In this document: positions 26,413 through 35,387 of the stretch, piece after piece
Layout: each line of letters opens with the position of its first letter
Numbering within the stretch: the stretch's first letter is position 1
Assembly (NCBI GenBank): GCA_017478025.1
Contig: JAFVGZ010000028.1
Coordinates: forward strand, 120,051-184,050
Source of the DNA: Prevotella sp.
GTDB taxonomy: Bacteria; Bacteroidota; Bacteroidia; Bacteroidales; Bacteroidaceae
Reading direction: 5' to 3'
DNA length: 64,000 nt
Program-made: the position numbers and the translations under genes
The notes under the pieces: model-generated
Seen by the model: only the letters and a program-made list of their open reading frames with translations
Told to the model about the DNA's origin: nothing
The model's database searches: none

Positions 26413-27168
26413 CTATAGGCGCAAATCGAATATCTTGTAGAAGAATTTGCAGCTGATCATCAGCGCATTCGTGTAGATGCCGTTCTCTCTGCAGCCACGG
26501 ATGTCCTCCTTTATCAGCTGCACGCGGCTGCGCATATCGCGTGTGCTCGCCCCGCCGGTGCGCATCGTCACAAAGTCCAGGGGGATATAGCGTGCCCTTA
26601 TCTTGTGCACCATGAAGAGACGAACCATCATCTCATAGTCAGAACCTATCTTGTAGTCCGTCTTATATAGCCCCGCCCAGCTGAAAATCTCCCTGCGGCA
26701 ATAGAACGAGGGATGTGCCGGCATGAAGCCGAAGCGCAGGCAAAAGGGACGGAACCGCTTGGAACTGTAGTAACGAATGCACTTCTTGGGTTGGCCGTCG
26801 CGGATGAAGTGTATGTCGCCATACACGGCATCCAGCGTCTCATCAGCCATCGTCGCAGCCACCCGGGCCACCACATCAGGGCTCGTGAAGTAATCATCTG
26901 AGTTCAAGATGCCCACCACATCGCCCGTAGCCATTCGCAGACCCTTGTTCATAGCATCATAAATGCCCTTGTCCCTCTCCGAAATCCACCTCAGCCTGCC
27001 TCCGTAGCGAGGTTCAAAACGCTTGATGACATCCTGCGTCCCATCGGTCGAGCCACCATCCACCACGATATGCTCTATATCGTGATACGTCTGGCTCAGA
27101 ACCGACTGCAGGGTATCCTCAAGCGTTTTTGCGCTATTATATGCGGCTGTGATGATGCTTATCTTCAT
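26413..27168 (-). CDS. GT2 glycosyltransferase
   Basis: This 251-residue GT-A enzyme begins MKISIITAAYNSAKTLEDT, with VVDGGSTDGT and GILNSDDYFT (DxD-like) following. It resembles WcaA-like transferases. It is convergent with the preceding GT2 gene and is transcribed from the repeat-associated promoter at 27191. Confidence 0.9.
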   Translation of the reverse strand: MKISIITAAYNSAKTLEDTLQSVLSQTYHDIEHIVVDGGSTDGTQDVIKRFEPRYGGRLRWISERDKGIYDAMNKGLRMATGDVVGILNSDDYFTSPDVVARVAATMADETLDAVYGDIHFIRDGQPKKCIRYYSSKRFRPFCLRFGFMPAHPSFYCRREIFSWAGLYKTDYKIGSDYEMMVRLFMVHKIRARYIPLDFVTMRTGGASTRDMRSRVQLIKEDIRGCRENGIYTNALMISCKFFYKIFDLRL

Positions 27169-27190
27169 ATTCGCAATTGTCTTCAGTCCG

Positions 27191-27345
27191 CAAAGGTACG
27201 ATTAAGTTTTGAGATATGCAAGAAAAAGTGCTTGCATTTTTTCTTGTACATCCAAGACGGAGTACCTTCGACGCAGTCAAAGGTACGATTAAGTTTTGAG
27301 ATACACAAGAGAAAGAACTTGTTTTTTTTCTTGCATGTCCAAGGT
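27191..27345 (-). repeat. Two copies of a promoter-associated repeat
   Basis: Read on the minus strand, each copy has a CAAG-rich arm, then AAAACTTAATCGTACCTTTG ending in a -7 box (27191-27198 and 27278-27285). A third copy with TAATTTTG lies before the HerA-like ATPase gene (39292-39345). The first copy is the likely promoter of the GT2 gene at 27168. Complementary CAAGAAA/TTTCTTG arms upstream could form a small hairpin in the DNA. Confidence 0.75.
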
Positions 27346-27365
27346 GAGAAACTGTTTTTAGGTTT

Positions 27366-27549
27366 TTACCAGCCTTTGGTAATTCAATTACCAACCCTTG
27401 GTAACATGATTACCAGCCTTTGGTAATCGGTTTACCAAGCCTTGGTAATCAGTTTACCAAAGTGTGGTGGCATTTTGGTAATCGGTTTACCAAAGTGTGG
27501 TGGCATTTTGGTAATCGGTTTACCAAAACGTGGCGGACATTTTGGTAAT
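27366..27549. repeat. Array of TTACCAAGGCTTGGTAA palindromes, some with loops
   Basis: Four short palindromes (TTACCARSCYTTGGTAA) are followed by three longer ones in which TTTACCAAA and TTTTGGTAA frame a loop of about 12 nt (GTGTGGTGGCAT and variants). The array lies between the divergent GT2 and inositol-phosphate synthase promoters. The short form repeats the array at 11186-11269. Confidence 0.8.
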
Positions 27550-27592
27550 TTATGAAAATACCCTAAATAACGAAACTTATTTCGGGTTTCGT

Positions 27593-27623
27593 TTTGCTGA
27601 CTGAAGTTTTTTTTGTACTTTTG
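27593..27623 (+). promoter_or_regulatory. Bacteroidetes promoter for myo-inositol-phosphate synthase
   Basis: TTTG at 27593-27596 and TACTTTTG at 27616-27623 are 19 bp apart, an excellent match. Transcription from here gives a 5' leader of about 155 nt. Confidence 0.75.
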
Positions 27624-27786
27624 CGGCTGAATCAGCCGCTTCGGTGGTCCGTTACTCCCTCATGGGGAGATGCAGATAATGGACGGCGCTGGCATCAGAG
27701 ATGCCTCGCGTATGCGGGGCGATGGGGCGGGAGGAGCGGCTGAAGGTATCTGCGGAACAAGAAAATTTGACAAAAAAACATAGCAA
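27624..27786 (+). promoter_or_regulatory. Structured leader of the inositol-phosphate synthase gene
   Basis: TCAGCCGC (27632-27639) can pair with GCGGCTGA either just before it (27623-27630) or about 100 nt later (27736-27743). The second pairing would close a multibranched fold containing CTCCCTCATGGGGAG (27655-27669), GGCATCAGAGATGCC (27690-27704) and CCTCGCGTATGCGGGG (27704-27719). Two mutually exclusive helices are a hallmark of riboswitch-like control. I match it to no known riboswitch class. The first helix overlaps the -7 box, so only the transcribed part would count. Confidence 0.5.
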
Positions 27787-29091
27787 ATGAGATCAACAAT
27801 ACAGCCTGCGGAAGGCAAGTTGGGTGTGCTTATAGTAGGCAACGGCGCCGTTGCCACAACATTTATGACCGGCGTGCTGATGGCACGCAAGGGTCTGGCA
27901 AAGCCTATCGGCGCTATGACGCAGTATGATAAGGTGCGCGTAGGCAAGGGCGATGATAGGAAATATCTGTCATACGGGGAGATAGTACCGTTGGCATCAC
28001 TGTCCGACATAGTGTTCGGCACGTGGGATGTCTATCCCCAGAACTCCTTTGAGAGCGCTGTGAATGCCGATGTGCTGAGGGCTAAGGATATCCTCCCCGT
28101 GGAGGATGAGCTGAAGAGCATCTTGCCCATGCCTGCGGCGTTTGACAAGAAGTTTGCCAACCGCCTTGACGGTACGAACGTAAAGGACTGTTCCAGCCGC
28201 TGGGACATGGTGGAGCAGCTGCGCCAGGACATCCGTCGCTTCCGCGAAGAGAAGGGCTGCAGCCGCATCGTGGTGCTGTGGGCAGCATCGACAGAGGTGT
28301 ATGTGCCTGTGGATATGACCGTCCACGACACGCTGGAGCACTTGGAGGCCGCCATGAAGGCTGACGACCGTGAGCGCATAGCGCCATCGATGTGTTATGC
28401 ATACGCAGCACTGGCAGAGGGAGCGCCGTTCATCATGGGCGCGCCGAACACTACGGTGGATATTCCCGCGATGTGGGAGATGGCCGAGAAGACAGGTCTG
28501 CCCATTGCCGGCAAGGACTTTAAGACGGGTCAGACGCTGGTGAAGTCGGGCTTTGCGCCAATCCTCAGCACCCGTTGTCTGGGCCTCAGAGGGTGGTTCT
28601 CAACCAATATCCTGGGCAATCGCGACGGTCTGGTGCTCGATGAGCCGGCTAATTTCCGTACCAAGGAGGTCAGCAAACTCTCTACGCTCGAGACCATACT
28701 GGAGGCCGACAAGCAGCCGGACCTGTATAGCGACTACTATCATAAGGTGCGCATCAACTACTATCCGCCCCGCAACGACAACAAGGAGTCGTGGGACAAT
28801 ATCGACATCTTCGGCTGGATGGGTTATCCGATGCAGGTGAAGATCAATTTCCTTTGCCGCGACAGCATCCTTGCCGCGCCGGTATGCCTTGACCTCGTGC
28901 TGCTGTCAGACCTCGCAGCGCGTGCCGGCAGGAGCGGCATACAGCGTTTCCTCAGCTTCTTCCTCAAATCGCCGATGCATGACTACACCCAGGGTGAGCA
29001 GGCCGTGAATAACCTGTATCAGCAGCACACCATGCTGAAGAATGCCATCAGGGAGATGGGAGGATATGAGGCGGATGAGGAGATGGAGTAA
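27787..29091 (+). CDS. myo-Inositol-1(3)-phosphate synthase
   Basis: This 434-residue enzyme isomerises glucose 6-phosphate to myo-inositol phosphate using NAD, the first step toward inositol lipids. GVLIVGNGAVATTFMTGVL is the Rossmann dinucleotide site, and AAYAxxAEGAPFIMGAPN-like and GKDFKTGQTLVKSGFAPIL blocks (residues about 205 and 240) are characteristic of the bacterial/archaeal class, with the lysines of the active site. The length is normal for this class. It has its own promoter and structured leader, about 3.6 kb after the polysaccharide operon. It supplies the head-group precursor for the CDP-alcohol transferase encoded at 14947. Confidence 0.93.
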   Translation: MRSTIQPAEGKLGVLIVGNGAVATTFMTGVLMARKGLAKPIGAMTQYDKVRVGKGDDRKYLSYGEIVPLASLSDIVFGTWDVYPQNSFESAVNADVLRAKDILPVEDELKSILPMPAAFDKKFANRLDGTNVKDCSSRWDMVEQLRQDIRRFREEKGCSRIVVLWAASTEVYVPVDMTVHDTLEHLEAAMKADDRERIAPSMCYAYAALAEGAPFIMGAPNTTVDIPAMWEMAEKTGLPIAGKDFKTGQTLVKSGFAPILSTRCLGLRGWFSTNILGNRDGLVLDEPANFRTKEVSKLSTLETILEADKQPDLYSDYYHKVRINYYPPRNDNKESWDNIDIFGWMGYPMQVKINFLCRDSILAAPVCLDLVLLSDLAARAGRSGIQRFLSFFLKSPMHDYTQGEQAVNNLYQQHTMLKNAIREMGGYEADEEME

Positions 29092-29093
29092 GT

Positions 29094-29235
29094 ACCTCAC
29101 CCCCCGACCCCCTCTCCCAAGGCGAGGGGGAGGAATTGAGAGCTATAAAGGGAAGAGGGAAGAGTGAAAAGTGAAGAGTGAAGAATTAGGAGTGAAGAGT
29201 GAAGAATCAAGGGTCGATGGGTGAGGGGTGAGAGA
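29094..29235. repeat. Palindromic element plus GAAGAGTGAAGAGTGA run
   Basis: A full copy of the GC-rich palindrome (29094-29134, ACCTCACCCCCCGACCCCCT then CTCCCAAGGCGAGGGGGAGG) starts 2 bp after the synthase stop. A run of AGTGAAGAGTGAAGAATTAG units follows to about 29215, then GGTGAGGGGTGAGAG. The same TTCACTCTTCACTC string occurs inside genes at 61755 and 63974. Confidence 0.75.
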
Positions 29236-29277
29236 TGAGAGTAGAAATAAAAGTAAGATAATAAGAGTGTAACTATT

Positions 29278-31497
29278 ATGACTATAAAGAAGACATTTGC
29301 GACGATGCTTTTTGCCTTTGTGGGTGTTGCTGCGTCCTGTGCTCAGGGGGCAGGGACGGTCGTGAAGTCGTGGACGGCAGATAATGGGAACGGCACTTAT
29401 ACCAATCCGCTGACGTATGATGAGTTCTCTGACCCCGACATAATCCGCGTGGGCGATGACTACTATCTGGCTGGAACGACGATGCATGCCGTTCCCGGTG
29501 TCGCGATACTCCACTCCAAAGACCTCGTGAACTGGGAGAATGTGTCATATTGCTTCGACCGCTTTGACTTCAAAGATGACCGTTTCGCCCTGAAGAACAA
29601 GCAGGAGATCTACGGCCAGGGGATATGGGCTCCGTGCATCAGATATGCTAACGGACAGTTCTATATATTCAGCAATATCAACGGCAAGGGGCTGCAGTGC
29701 TGGACGTCAAAGGATATCCGCGGCCCGTGGAAGCACCATAACCTGAACGGCAAGATATATGACCTCAGCGTCCTCTTTGATGATGACGGCAAGATATACG
29801 CTATCCACGGCTACGGCGAGGTGCATTGCACGGAGCTGAAGGCCGACATGAGCGGCCCTGTGGAGGGCACCACCCGCGTGATAATCCCCAACGGATCAGC
29901 CGTGGGCGAGGGGCATCACATGTATAAAATCAACGGTAAGTATTACCTCATCTCTACCGACTACCGTCCCAATGGCCGCACCATCTGCTCAAGAGCCGAC
30001 AATATCTACGGCCCATACGAGCAGTGTACCATTACGGCAGACGAGACATTCGGATATTTCCCCGTGGGTCTGACAAAGTGGAAGGGTCGCATCGTGCCAG
30101 ACGGCAGCGCTATGTCTATAGCCAAGACCGACTCAAACGCCGTCGCTGCGGGCAACATTCACCAGGGCGGCATAGTGCAGACGCAGAAGGGAGACTGGTA
30201 TGCGCTGCTGATGATGGATTTCCATTCCGTAGGCCGCACGGTGACATTGGCGCCTGTGACATGGACTGACGGATGGCCAATGGTGGGACTGCCGGGCAAC
30301 CTGGGCCGCGCACCGCGCACATGGCTGAAGCCCGATATAGACATTCCCGCTGGCGACAAGGCAGCAGAACCGCATGCTCCATACTGGCGCAGCGAGGACT
30401 TTGACGGCAACGGTGGCCGCAATGGCAAGCCGTTCGGACGCGTATGGCAGTGGAACCACAACCCCGATGACAGTAAGTGGGCGGTGAAGAACGGGCGTCT
30501 GCGCCTGAACACCCTGCCTGCCGAACAGCTGATGTGGGCACGCAACAGCCTGACACAGCGCGCAATAGGCCCCAAGAGCATCTGCACCGTGGAGCTTTAT
30601 GCGGCGAAGATGAAGGACGGCGACGTGGCCGGACTGGGTAATATCAGCGTGCCGTGTTCGTGGATAGGAGTGGTGAAGGAGGGCAGCAGGTACATAGTGC
30701 GTGCCTTTGAGCAGCTCAAGAACGACACCATAGACCTGAGCCTGGCAGACAACGGCGATGCCTACAAGCGCTTCAATGCAAACGGCAAGATATGGCTGCG
30801 CATCGACGGCGACTATGACAACAATGTGATGCAATACTATTACAGCTTTGACGGCAAGACATTCCAGCCCCTCGGCGGCGAGATGCAGCTGTCATATCAG
30901 CTCTGCACCTTCCAGGGCGCGCGTGTGTCGCTCTTCGCCTTCAATCACAAGGGGCGCAACGGCGGCTTCGCAGAGTTTGACAACTTCATCTGTGACGAGC
31001 CCCAGGCAGACCATGCGGGCTATATACCGTTTGACAAGACATTCCGCATCATAAACCTCGCGACAGGCAAACCGATGCTGGCAATGGCCCACGGACTGGT
31101 TCATGACACGGAGTCTATCCGCGAGGCACCGTCAGAGGGGGCTTCGGCAAATGGCAAGGGCAACGCTAAGAAGCTCAGGGACGAGACCTTGTTCCGCCTG
31201 ATAGACAAGGGAAACGGCCAGGTGCAGCTGCAGACAGCTGACGGGCGTTATGTCTTTGTCGCAGGAATTGGAATGCCGGGAGACGTGAAACTTACCACTG
31301 ACGCAAGCAAGGCGGAGACGTTCATGTGGCAGGACTACCTCGACGGGCAGTTCATGCTCATGTCTATGCGCACGCACCGCTACTTGGGCAAGTCGCCCAC
31401 AACAGGCAGTCCTTACTCTATGGACTTTGCCGGCAGCGATCCCGCAAGGAAGAACGGCGCTGTGTTCCGTTATGAGATGCAAGGTGGGTCCTATTAA
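29278..31497 (+). CDS. Secreted GH43-family glycoside hydrolase
   Basis: This 739-residue protein has a signal peptide (TMLFAFVGVAASCAQG) and a five-bladed propeller GH43 domain (about 35-330). YDEFSDPDIIRVGDDYYL carries the catalytic-base Asp, DLSVLFDDDGKIYAIHG the pKa-modulating Asp and AVGEGHHMYKI the acid Glu. A beta-sandwich domain follows (about 370-590), and the last 140 residues look like a beta-trefoil (FRLIDKGNGQVQLQTADGRY). Likely substrates are arabinan or xylan side chains; the subfamily cannot be fixed by eye. It stands alone between two unrelated loci and ends at a long hairpin. Confidence 0.88.
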   Translation: MTIKKTFATMLFAFVGVAASCAQGAGTVVKSWTADNGNGTYTNPLTYDEFSDPDIIRVGDDYYLAGTTMHAVPGVAILHSKDLVNWENVSYCFDRFDFKDDRFALKNKQEIYGQGIWAPCIRYANGQFYIFSNINGKGLQCWTSKDIRGPWKHHNLNGKIYDLSVLFDDDGKIYAIHGYGEVHCTELKADMSGPVEGTTRVIIPNGSAVGEGHHMYKINGKYYLISTDYRPNGRTICSRADNIYGPYEQCTITADETFGYFPVGLTKWKGRIVPDGSAMSIAKTDSNAVAAGNIHQGGIVQTQKGDWYALLMMDFHSVGRTVTLAPVTWTDGWPMVGLPGNLGRAPRTWLKPDIDIPAGDKAAEPHAPYWRSEDFDGNGGRNGKPFGRVWQWNHNPDDSKWAVKNGRLRLNTLPAEQLMWARNSLTQRAIGPKSICTVELYAAKMKDGDVAGLGNISVPCSWIGVVKEGSRYIVRAFEQLKNDTIDLSLADNGDAYKRFNANGKIWLRIDGDYDNNVMQYYYSFDGKTFQPLGGEMQLSYQLCTFQGARVSLFAFNHKGRNGGFAEFDNFICDEPQADHAGYIPFDKTFRIINLATGKPMLAMAHGLVHDTESIREAPSEGASANGKGNAKKLRDETLFRLIDKGNGQVQLQTADGRYVFVAGIGMPGDVKLTTDASKAETFMWQDYLDGQFMLMSMRTHRYLGKSPTTGSPYSMDFAGSDPARKNGAVFRYEMQGGSY

Positions 31498-31557
31498 TTC
31501 CCACCGTGATATATAGTTCTTTATGGGTCTTTGACGTTTTGTTATCTTTTTGTTTTC

Positions 31558-31636
31558 TTTCGAGTGCATACTGCCAGTTCTCTCAGTCGCATAGCCCGCT
31601 ATGCTCCATCAAGAAACTGTCACTCTGCACTCGAAA
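31558..31636. other. 79-nt nested hairpin element
   Basis: TTTCGAGTGCA (31558-31568) pairs with TGCACTCGAAA (31626-31636). Inside, CAGTT/AACTG and GCATAG-CCCG-CTATGC (31589-31604) add further helices. It lies between GH43 and ribD. It could end GH43 transcription, control ribD or be a mobile palindrome. It does not resemble the FMN riboswitch consensus. Confidence 0.65.
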
Positions 31637-31688
31637 TAAAATCAAAAATCTAACAAAGCGAATTAATAGGGCCCACCATAAAAGAAAA

Positions 31689-32942
31689 ATGACAAATGAT
31701 GATATATTCCTCCTGCAGGAGGCAATGCTGCTGGCCCAGCAGGGAGAGGGACGCGTGAATCCCAACCCTCTCGTAGGGGCGCTTATAGTGAAGGATGACG
31801 ATGTGGTAGCCTCAGGTTATCACGCCCGCTACGGCGATTTGCACGCTGAGCGCATGGCATTCAAGGATGCCGATGAGAAGGGAGTAGATTGCACGGGCAC
31901 CACGATGTATGTGACACTGGAGCCCTGCTGCCATGAGGGGCATCAGCCCCCGTGCACCGACGCTATAATAGAAAGAGGTGTAAAGCGCGTTGTTGTGGGG
32001 CTGCTTGACCCCAATCCCCTTGTGGCAGGCAAGGGCATGACCCAGTTGCGCGAGGCCGGCATAGAGGTTGAGGCGCTAGAAGACTACGCTGAGGCCTCTG
32101 GGATTACAGCCTCTTCAGCCCCGAAGACCGGCGCTGACGGCGGCTCGATGGGCGTTGCTGCGGCAGAGTTGCTGAAGGAACTGAGAATGCAGAACCGAGT
32201 ATTCCTGAAGTATATCACTACCGGCCTGCCCTGGGTCACGGCGAAATGGGCGATGACCCTTGACGGAAAGATAGCCACACACACCGGTGACAGCAAATGG
32301 ATAACGGGCGAGAAGGCTCGTCAGCACGTCCACATGGTGCGTCGCAACAATATGGCTATCCTCTGCGGCATCGGTACGGTGATGGCAGATGACCCGCTGC
32401 TGACAGCGCGACTGACGGAGGAGTCGATGGAGATGCTGGGCATAAAGGAGCATGAGATACGCCAGCCCATACGCATAATAGCAGACCGCAGAGCACGTAT
32501 TCCGATGGAGAGCCAGCTGGTGCGTACTGCCAATGAGTACCCGCTGGTGGTGGTCTATGCCAACGGAGCAGACGAAGAGAAGCTGGAGCAGCTGCGCGAG
32601 GCCGGCGTGACGCTGTGGAACTGCAACAGCATCACGGAGATGATGCTGCGTGCCGGAGCTGAGAAGATAGACAGCATAATGCTGGAGAGCGGCGGAACGC
32701 TGAGTGAGGCATTGCTGCGCGAGGGACTGATAGACGAGGTGATGGCCTTCATAGCACCCAAAATCATAGGAGGAAAGATGGCCAAGACCCCCGTGGAGGG
32801 CGATGGCGTGGAGATGATGAGCGAGGCAATACTGCTGCGCGATAAGATTATCCAGCCCATCGGAGAGGATGTACTCATATCAGGCATAGTGGAAAAAGCA
32901 AAGCCCGATGACGGGGAAAGCAGAGAGAAGATGAATCAATAA
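31689..32942 (+). CDS. ribD: Bifunctional riboflavin deaminase/reductase RibD
   Basis: This protein of about 417 residues deaminates and reduces the pyrimidine intermediate in riboflavin synthesis. The deaminase zinc site is H52-A-E54 with C80 and C89 (PCCHEGHQPPC); NPNPLVGALIV begins the domain. The reductase half contains TAKWAMTLDGKIATHTGDSKWI and ILCGIGTVMADDPLLTARL. Residues about 121-150 are an extra Ala/Gly/Ser-rich linker compared with E. coli RibD. The ATG at 31689 is chosen; the longer frame runs through the hairpin element. It opens the rib operon. Confidence 0.95.
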   Translation: MTNDDIFLLQEAMLLAQQGEGRVNPNPLVGALIVKDDDVVASGYHARYGDLHAERMAFKDADEKGVDCTGTTMYVTLEPCCHEGHQPPCTDAIIERGVKRVVVGLLDPNPLVAGKGMTQLREAGIEVEALEDYAEASGITASSAPKTGADGGSMGVAAAELLKELRMQNRVFLKYITTGLPWVTAKWAMTLDGKIATHTGDSKWITGEKARQHVHMVRRNNMAILCGIGTVMADDPLLTARLTEESMEMLGIKEHEIRQPIRIIADRRARIPMESQLVRTANEYPLVVVYANGADEEKLEQLREAGVTLWNCNSITEMMLRAGAEKIDSIMLESGGTLSEALLREGLIDEVMAFIAPKIIGGKMAKTPVEGDGVEMMSEAILLRDKIIQPIGEDVLISGIVEKAKPDDGESREKMNQ

Positions 32943-32955
32943 ACTGCATGAAAGC

Positions 32956-33618
32956 ATGTTTACCGGAATAGTAGAGGAGACAGGACACATAAGAAACATT
33001 GTCCGCGGAGGCAAGAGCGTAAGGCTCGAGATAGCCGCTGAGACCGTGCTTGAGGGTACGCAGGTGGGTGACAGCATCTGCACCAATGGCGTGTGTCTCA
33101 CGGTGACGGCTCTGTTGGGGGGTGCTTTTGCTGCTGATGTGATGCCCGAAACGGTGCGACGCACATCCCTGGCGGCCCTGAAGACGGGCAGCGCGGTGAA
33201 CCTGGAGGGGGCCCTGACGCTGCAGACGCGCCTCGGGGGGCATATCGTGTCAGGCCACATAGACGGCACGGGGCGTGTGGTGCGCCGCGTGCAGGAGGAT
33301 AACGCAGTATGGCTGTGGGTGGAATGCCCCTCGGACATAATGCGATATATCGTCAGGAAAGGCAGTGTCACCGTGCAGGGAGTCAGCCTGACCGTTGCCG
33401 ACGTGCGTGAAGATAACCGTGCTTTCGCTGTGTCGCTGATTCCGCACACTCAGGGAGCAACGACCCTGCACCAGGCTAAGGTGGGTGACACGGTGAATAT
33501 AGAGAATGATATTATAGCGAAATATGTGGAAAGGCTACTTTCCTCAGCAGACGCTGACGTGGCATCGCCGGCGAATGATGAGGGGAAGGTAGCCTTTTAT
33601 CGTAACTTTATGAAATAA
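32956..33618 (+). CDS. ribE: Riboflavin synthase alpha chain
   Basis: This 220-residue enzyme dismutates two 6,7-dimethyl-8-ribityllumazine molecules into riboflavin. Two tandem lumazine-binding domains are visible: MFTGIVEETGHI with SICTNGVCLTV, then GGHIVSGHIDGTG with SVTVQGVSLTV. The length is standard. It lies 13 bp after ribD and directly abuts ribBA. Confidence 0.97.
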   Translation: MFTGIVEETGHIRNIVRGGKSVRLEIAAETVLEGTQVGDSICTNGVCLTVTALLGGAFAADVMPETVRRTSLAALKTGSAVNLEGALTLQTRLGGHIVSGHIDGTGRVVRRVQEDNAVWLWVECPSDIMRYIVRKGSVTVQGVSLTVADVREDNRAFAVSLIPHTQGATTLHQAKVGDTVNIENDIIAKYVERLLSSADADVASPANDEGKVAFYRNFMK

Positions 33619-34854
33619 ATGGAACAACAGGAATTTAAGTATAACACAATAGAAGAAGCTCTTGAGGCTCTGAGGGCGGGTAAGTGCATACTCGTTATTG
33701 ACGACCCTGACAGAGAAAATGAGGGCGATTTGATATGCGCTGCACAGTTTGCCACAACAGAGAATGTGAACCTTATGGCGTCACTGGCCAAGGGACTCAT
33801 CTGCATGCCCATGAGCCGTGCGTTGTGTGAGCGCCTCAATCTGCCACAGATGGTGATGCACAACAGCGACAATCACCAGACAGCCTTCACGGTTTCCGTG
33901 GACCATATATCAACCACAACGGGCATCAGCGCCGTGGAGCGCGGCATAACAGCACGCGCCATAGCCGACCCAAACTCCAAGCCGATAGACTTCCGTCGCC
34001 CCGGACACATGTTCCCCTTGCAGGCACGTGACGGCGGCGTGCTGGTCAGAACCGGTCACACGGAGGCTACGGTTGACCTCTGCCGCCTTGCCGGACTGAC
34101 CGAGGCGGGACTCTGTTGCGAGATAATGCGCGAGGACGGCACGATGATGCGTACCAAGGAGCTGCTGAAACTGGCACAGGAACATCAGCTGGTATGCATC
34201 ACGGTGAAGAGCCTTGTGGAGTATCGCCGCCACACGGAGAAGCTGGTGGAGTGTGTCACCGATGCTGAGCTGCCCACCAAATACGGTAACTTCCGCACGT
34301 ACGGGTATATAAATAAGGTGACGGGTGAGCATCATGTGGCGCTCGTTAAGGGTGACATCACGACCCCGGAGCCGGTGCTGTGCCGCGTGCACTCAGAATG
34401 TCTCACCGGCGATGCCTTCGGTTCCCTGCGCTGCGATTGCGGCGAACAGCTTGCCGAGGCGCTGCGACGCATAGAGAAGCGGGGCAGGGGAGTGCTGCTA
34501 TACCTGCGCCAGGAGGGGCGCGGCATAGGGCTGATCAATAAGCTGCGAGCATATAAGCTGCAGGATCAGGGCATGGATACCGTTGAGGCGAACATCGCAT
34601 TGGGCTTTGCCGCTGACCTCAGAGAGTATGGCACAGGCGCGAGCATACTTGCCGACCTGGGCGTGCACGACCTGATACTGATGACCAACAACCCGCTGAA
34701 GATAAGCGGCCTCGATGGATTCGGACTGAAAGTGGTGGACCGTGAACCCATAGAGATGACCTGCAATGAGAAGGATGAGTTCTATATGTACACCAAATAC
34801 GCCAAGATGGGACACCTGCTCCATGTGAAGCGCAACCCGAAGAAGGAGGAGTAG
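33619..34854 (+). CDS. ribBA: Bifunctional DHBP synthase / GTP cyclohydrolase II
   Basis: This 411-residue protein makes both riboflavin precursors. The N-terminal half has [17 protein letters not shown] and [14 protein letters not shown] (3,4-dihydroxy-2-butanone 4-phosphate synthase). The C-terminal half has [20 protein letters not shown] with the zinc cysteines and [18 protein letters not shown] (GTP cyclohydrolase II). Its ATG follows the ribE stop with no gap. Confidence 0.97.
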   Translation: MEQQEFKYNTIEEALEALRAGKCILVIDDPDRENEGDLICAAQFATTENVNLMASLAKGLICMPMSRALCERLNLPQMVMHNSDNHQTAFTVSVDHISTTTGISAVERGITARAIADPNSKPIDFRRPGHMFPLQARDGGVLVRTGHTEATVDLCRLAGLTEAGLCCEIMREDGTMMRTKELLKLAQEHQLVCITVKSLVEYRRHTEKLVECVTDAELPTKYGNFRTYGYINKVTGEHHVALVKGDITTPEPVLCRVHSECLTGDAFGSLRCDCGEQLAEALRRIEKRGRGVLLYLRQEGRGIGLINKLRAYKLQDQGMDTVEANIALGFAADLREYGTGASILADLGVHDLILMTNNPLKISGLDGFGLKVVDREPIEMTCNEKDEFYMYTKYAKMGHLLHVKRNPKKEE

Positions 34855-34913
34855 GACTCGCGTCTCATATGAAAATGAATAATAAAAATCCCAAATAACA
34901 CATAACAAACGCA

Positions 34914-35378
34914 ATGAAGAAATTAGAAGGAAAACTGCTTGCAGAGGGCATGAAGATAGGTATTGTGGCCTCACGCTTTAATGATTTCATAGTAGATCAC
35001 CTTGTGTCTGGTGCAGAAGACTGCTTCGTTCGCCACGGCGGCGATAGCGATAACCTTACGCTTGTGCTGGTTCCAGGCGCATTCGAGATACCTCTGACGG
35101 CTCAGAAGCTGGCTGTCAGCGGCAAGTACGACGCTGTGGTATGCCTCGGTGCGGTGATACGCGGTGCAACGCCTCACTTTGATATGGTGGCCAATGAGAG
35201 TGCCAAGGGAATCGCTTTGGCGGCAATGAACAGCGGTGTGCCTGTGCTGAACGGCATCCTGACCACCGACAGCATAGAGCAGGCTGTGGAGCGTGCCGGC
35301 ACAAAGGCAGGCAATAAGGGCGCTGATGCCATGATCTCTGCAATAGAGATGGTTAATCTGTATAAGTTGACGAAGTAG
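34914..35378 (+). CDS. ribH: Lumazine synthase
   Basis: This 154-residue enzyme condenses the RibD and RibB products to dimethylribityllumazine. [36 protein letters not shown] and [19 protein letters not shown] match the active-site segments, including the catalytic histidine after GATPHF. Length is normal. It ends the rib gene set. Confidence 0.97.
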   Translation: MKKLEGKLLAEGMKIGIVASRFNDFIVDHLVSGAEDCFVRHGGDSDNLTLVLVPGAFEIPLTAQKLAVSGKYDAVVCLGAVIRGATPHFDMVANESAKGIALAAMNSGVPVLNGILTTDSIEQAVERAGTKAGNKGADAMISAIEMVNLYKLTK

Positions 35379-35387
35379 TATTTTACT

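Noticed and set aside
27366-27549. Possible CRISPR array in the TTACCAAGG region
   Set aside because: Units are short palindromes with tiny spacers that are themselves similar, and no cas genes are in the window.
31506-31688. Upstream extension of RibD
   Set aside because: The extra residues come from the nested hairpin element; RibD starts naturally at MTNDDIFLLQ.
31498-31688. FMN riboswitch before ribD
   Set aside because: The hairpin there lacks the conserved FMN aptamer sequences I would expect.
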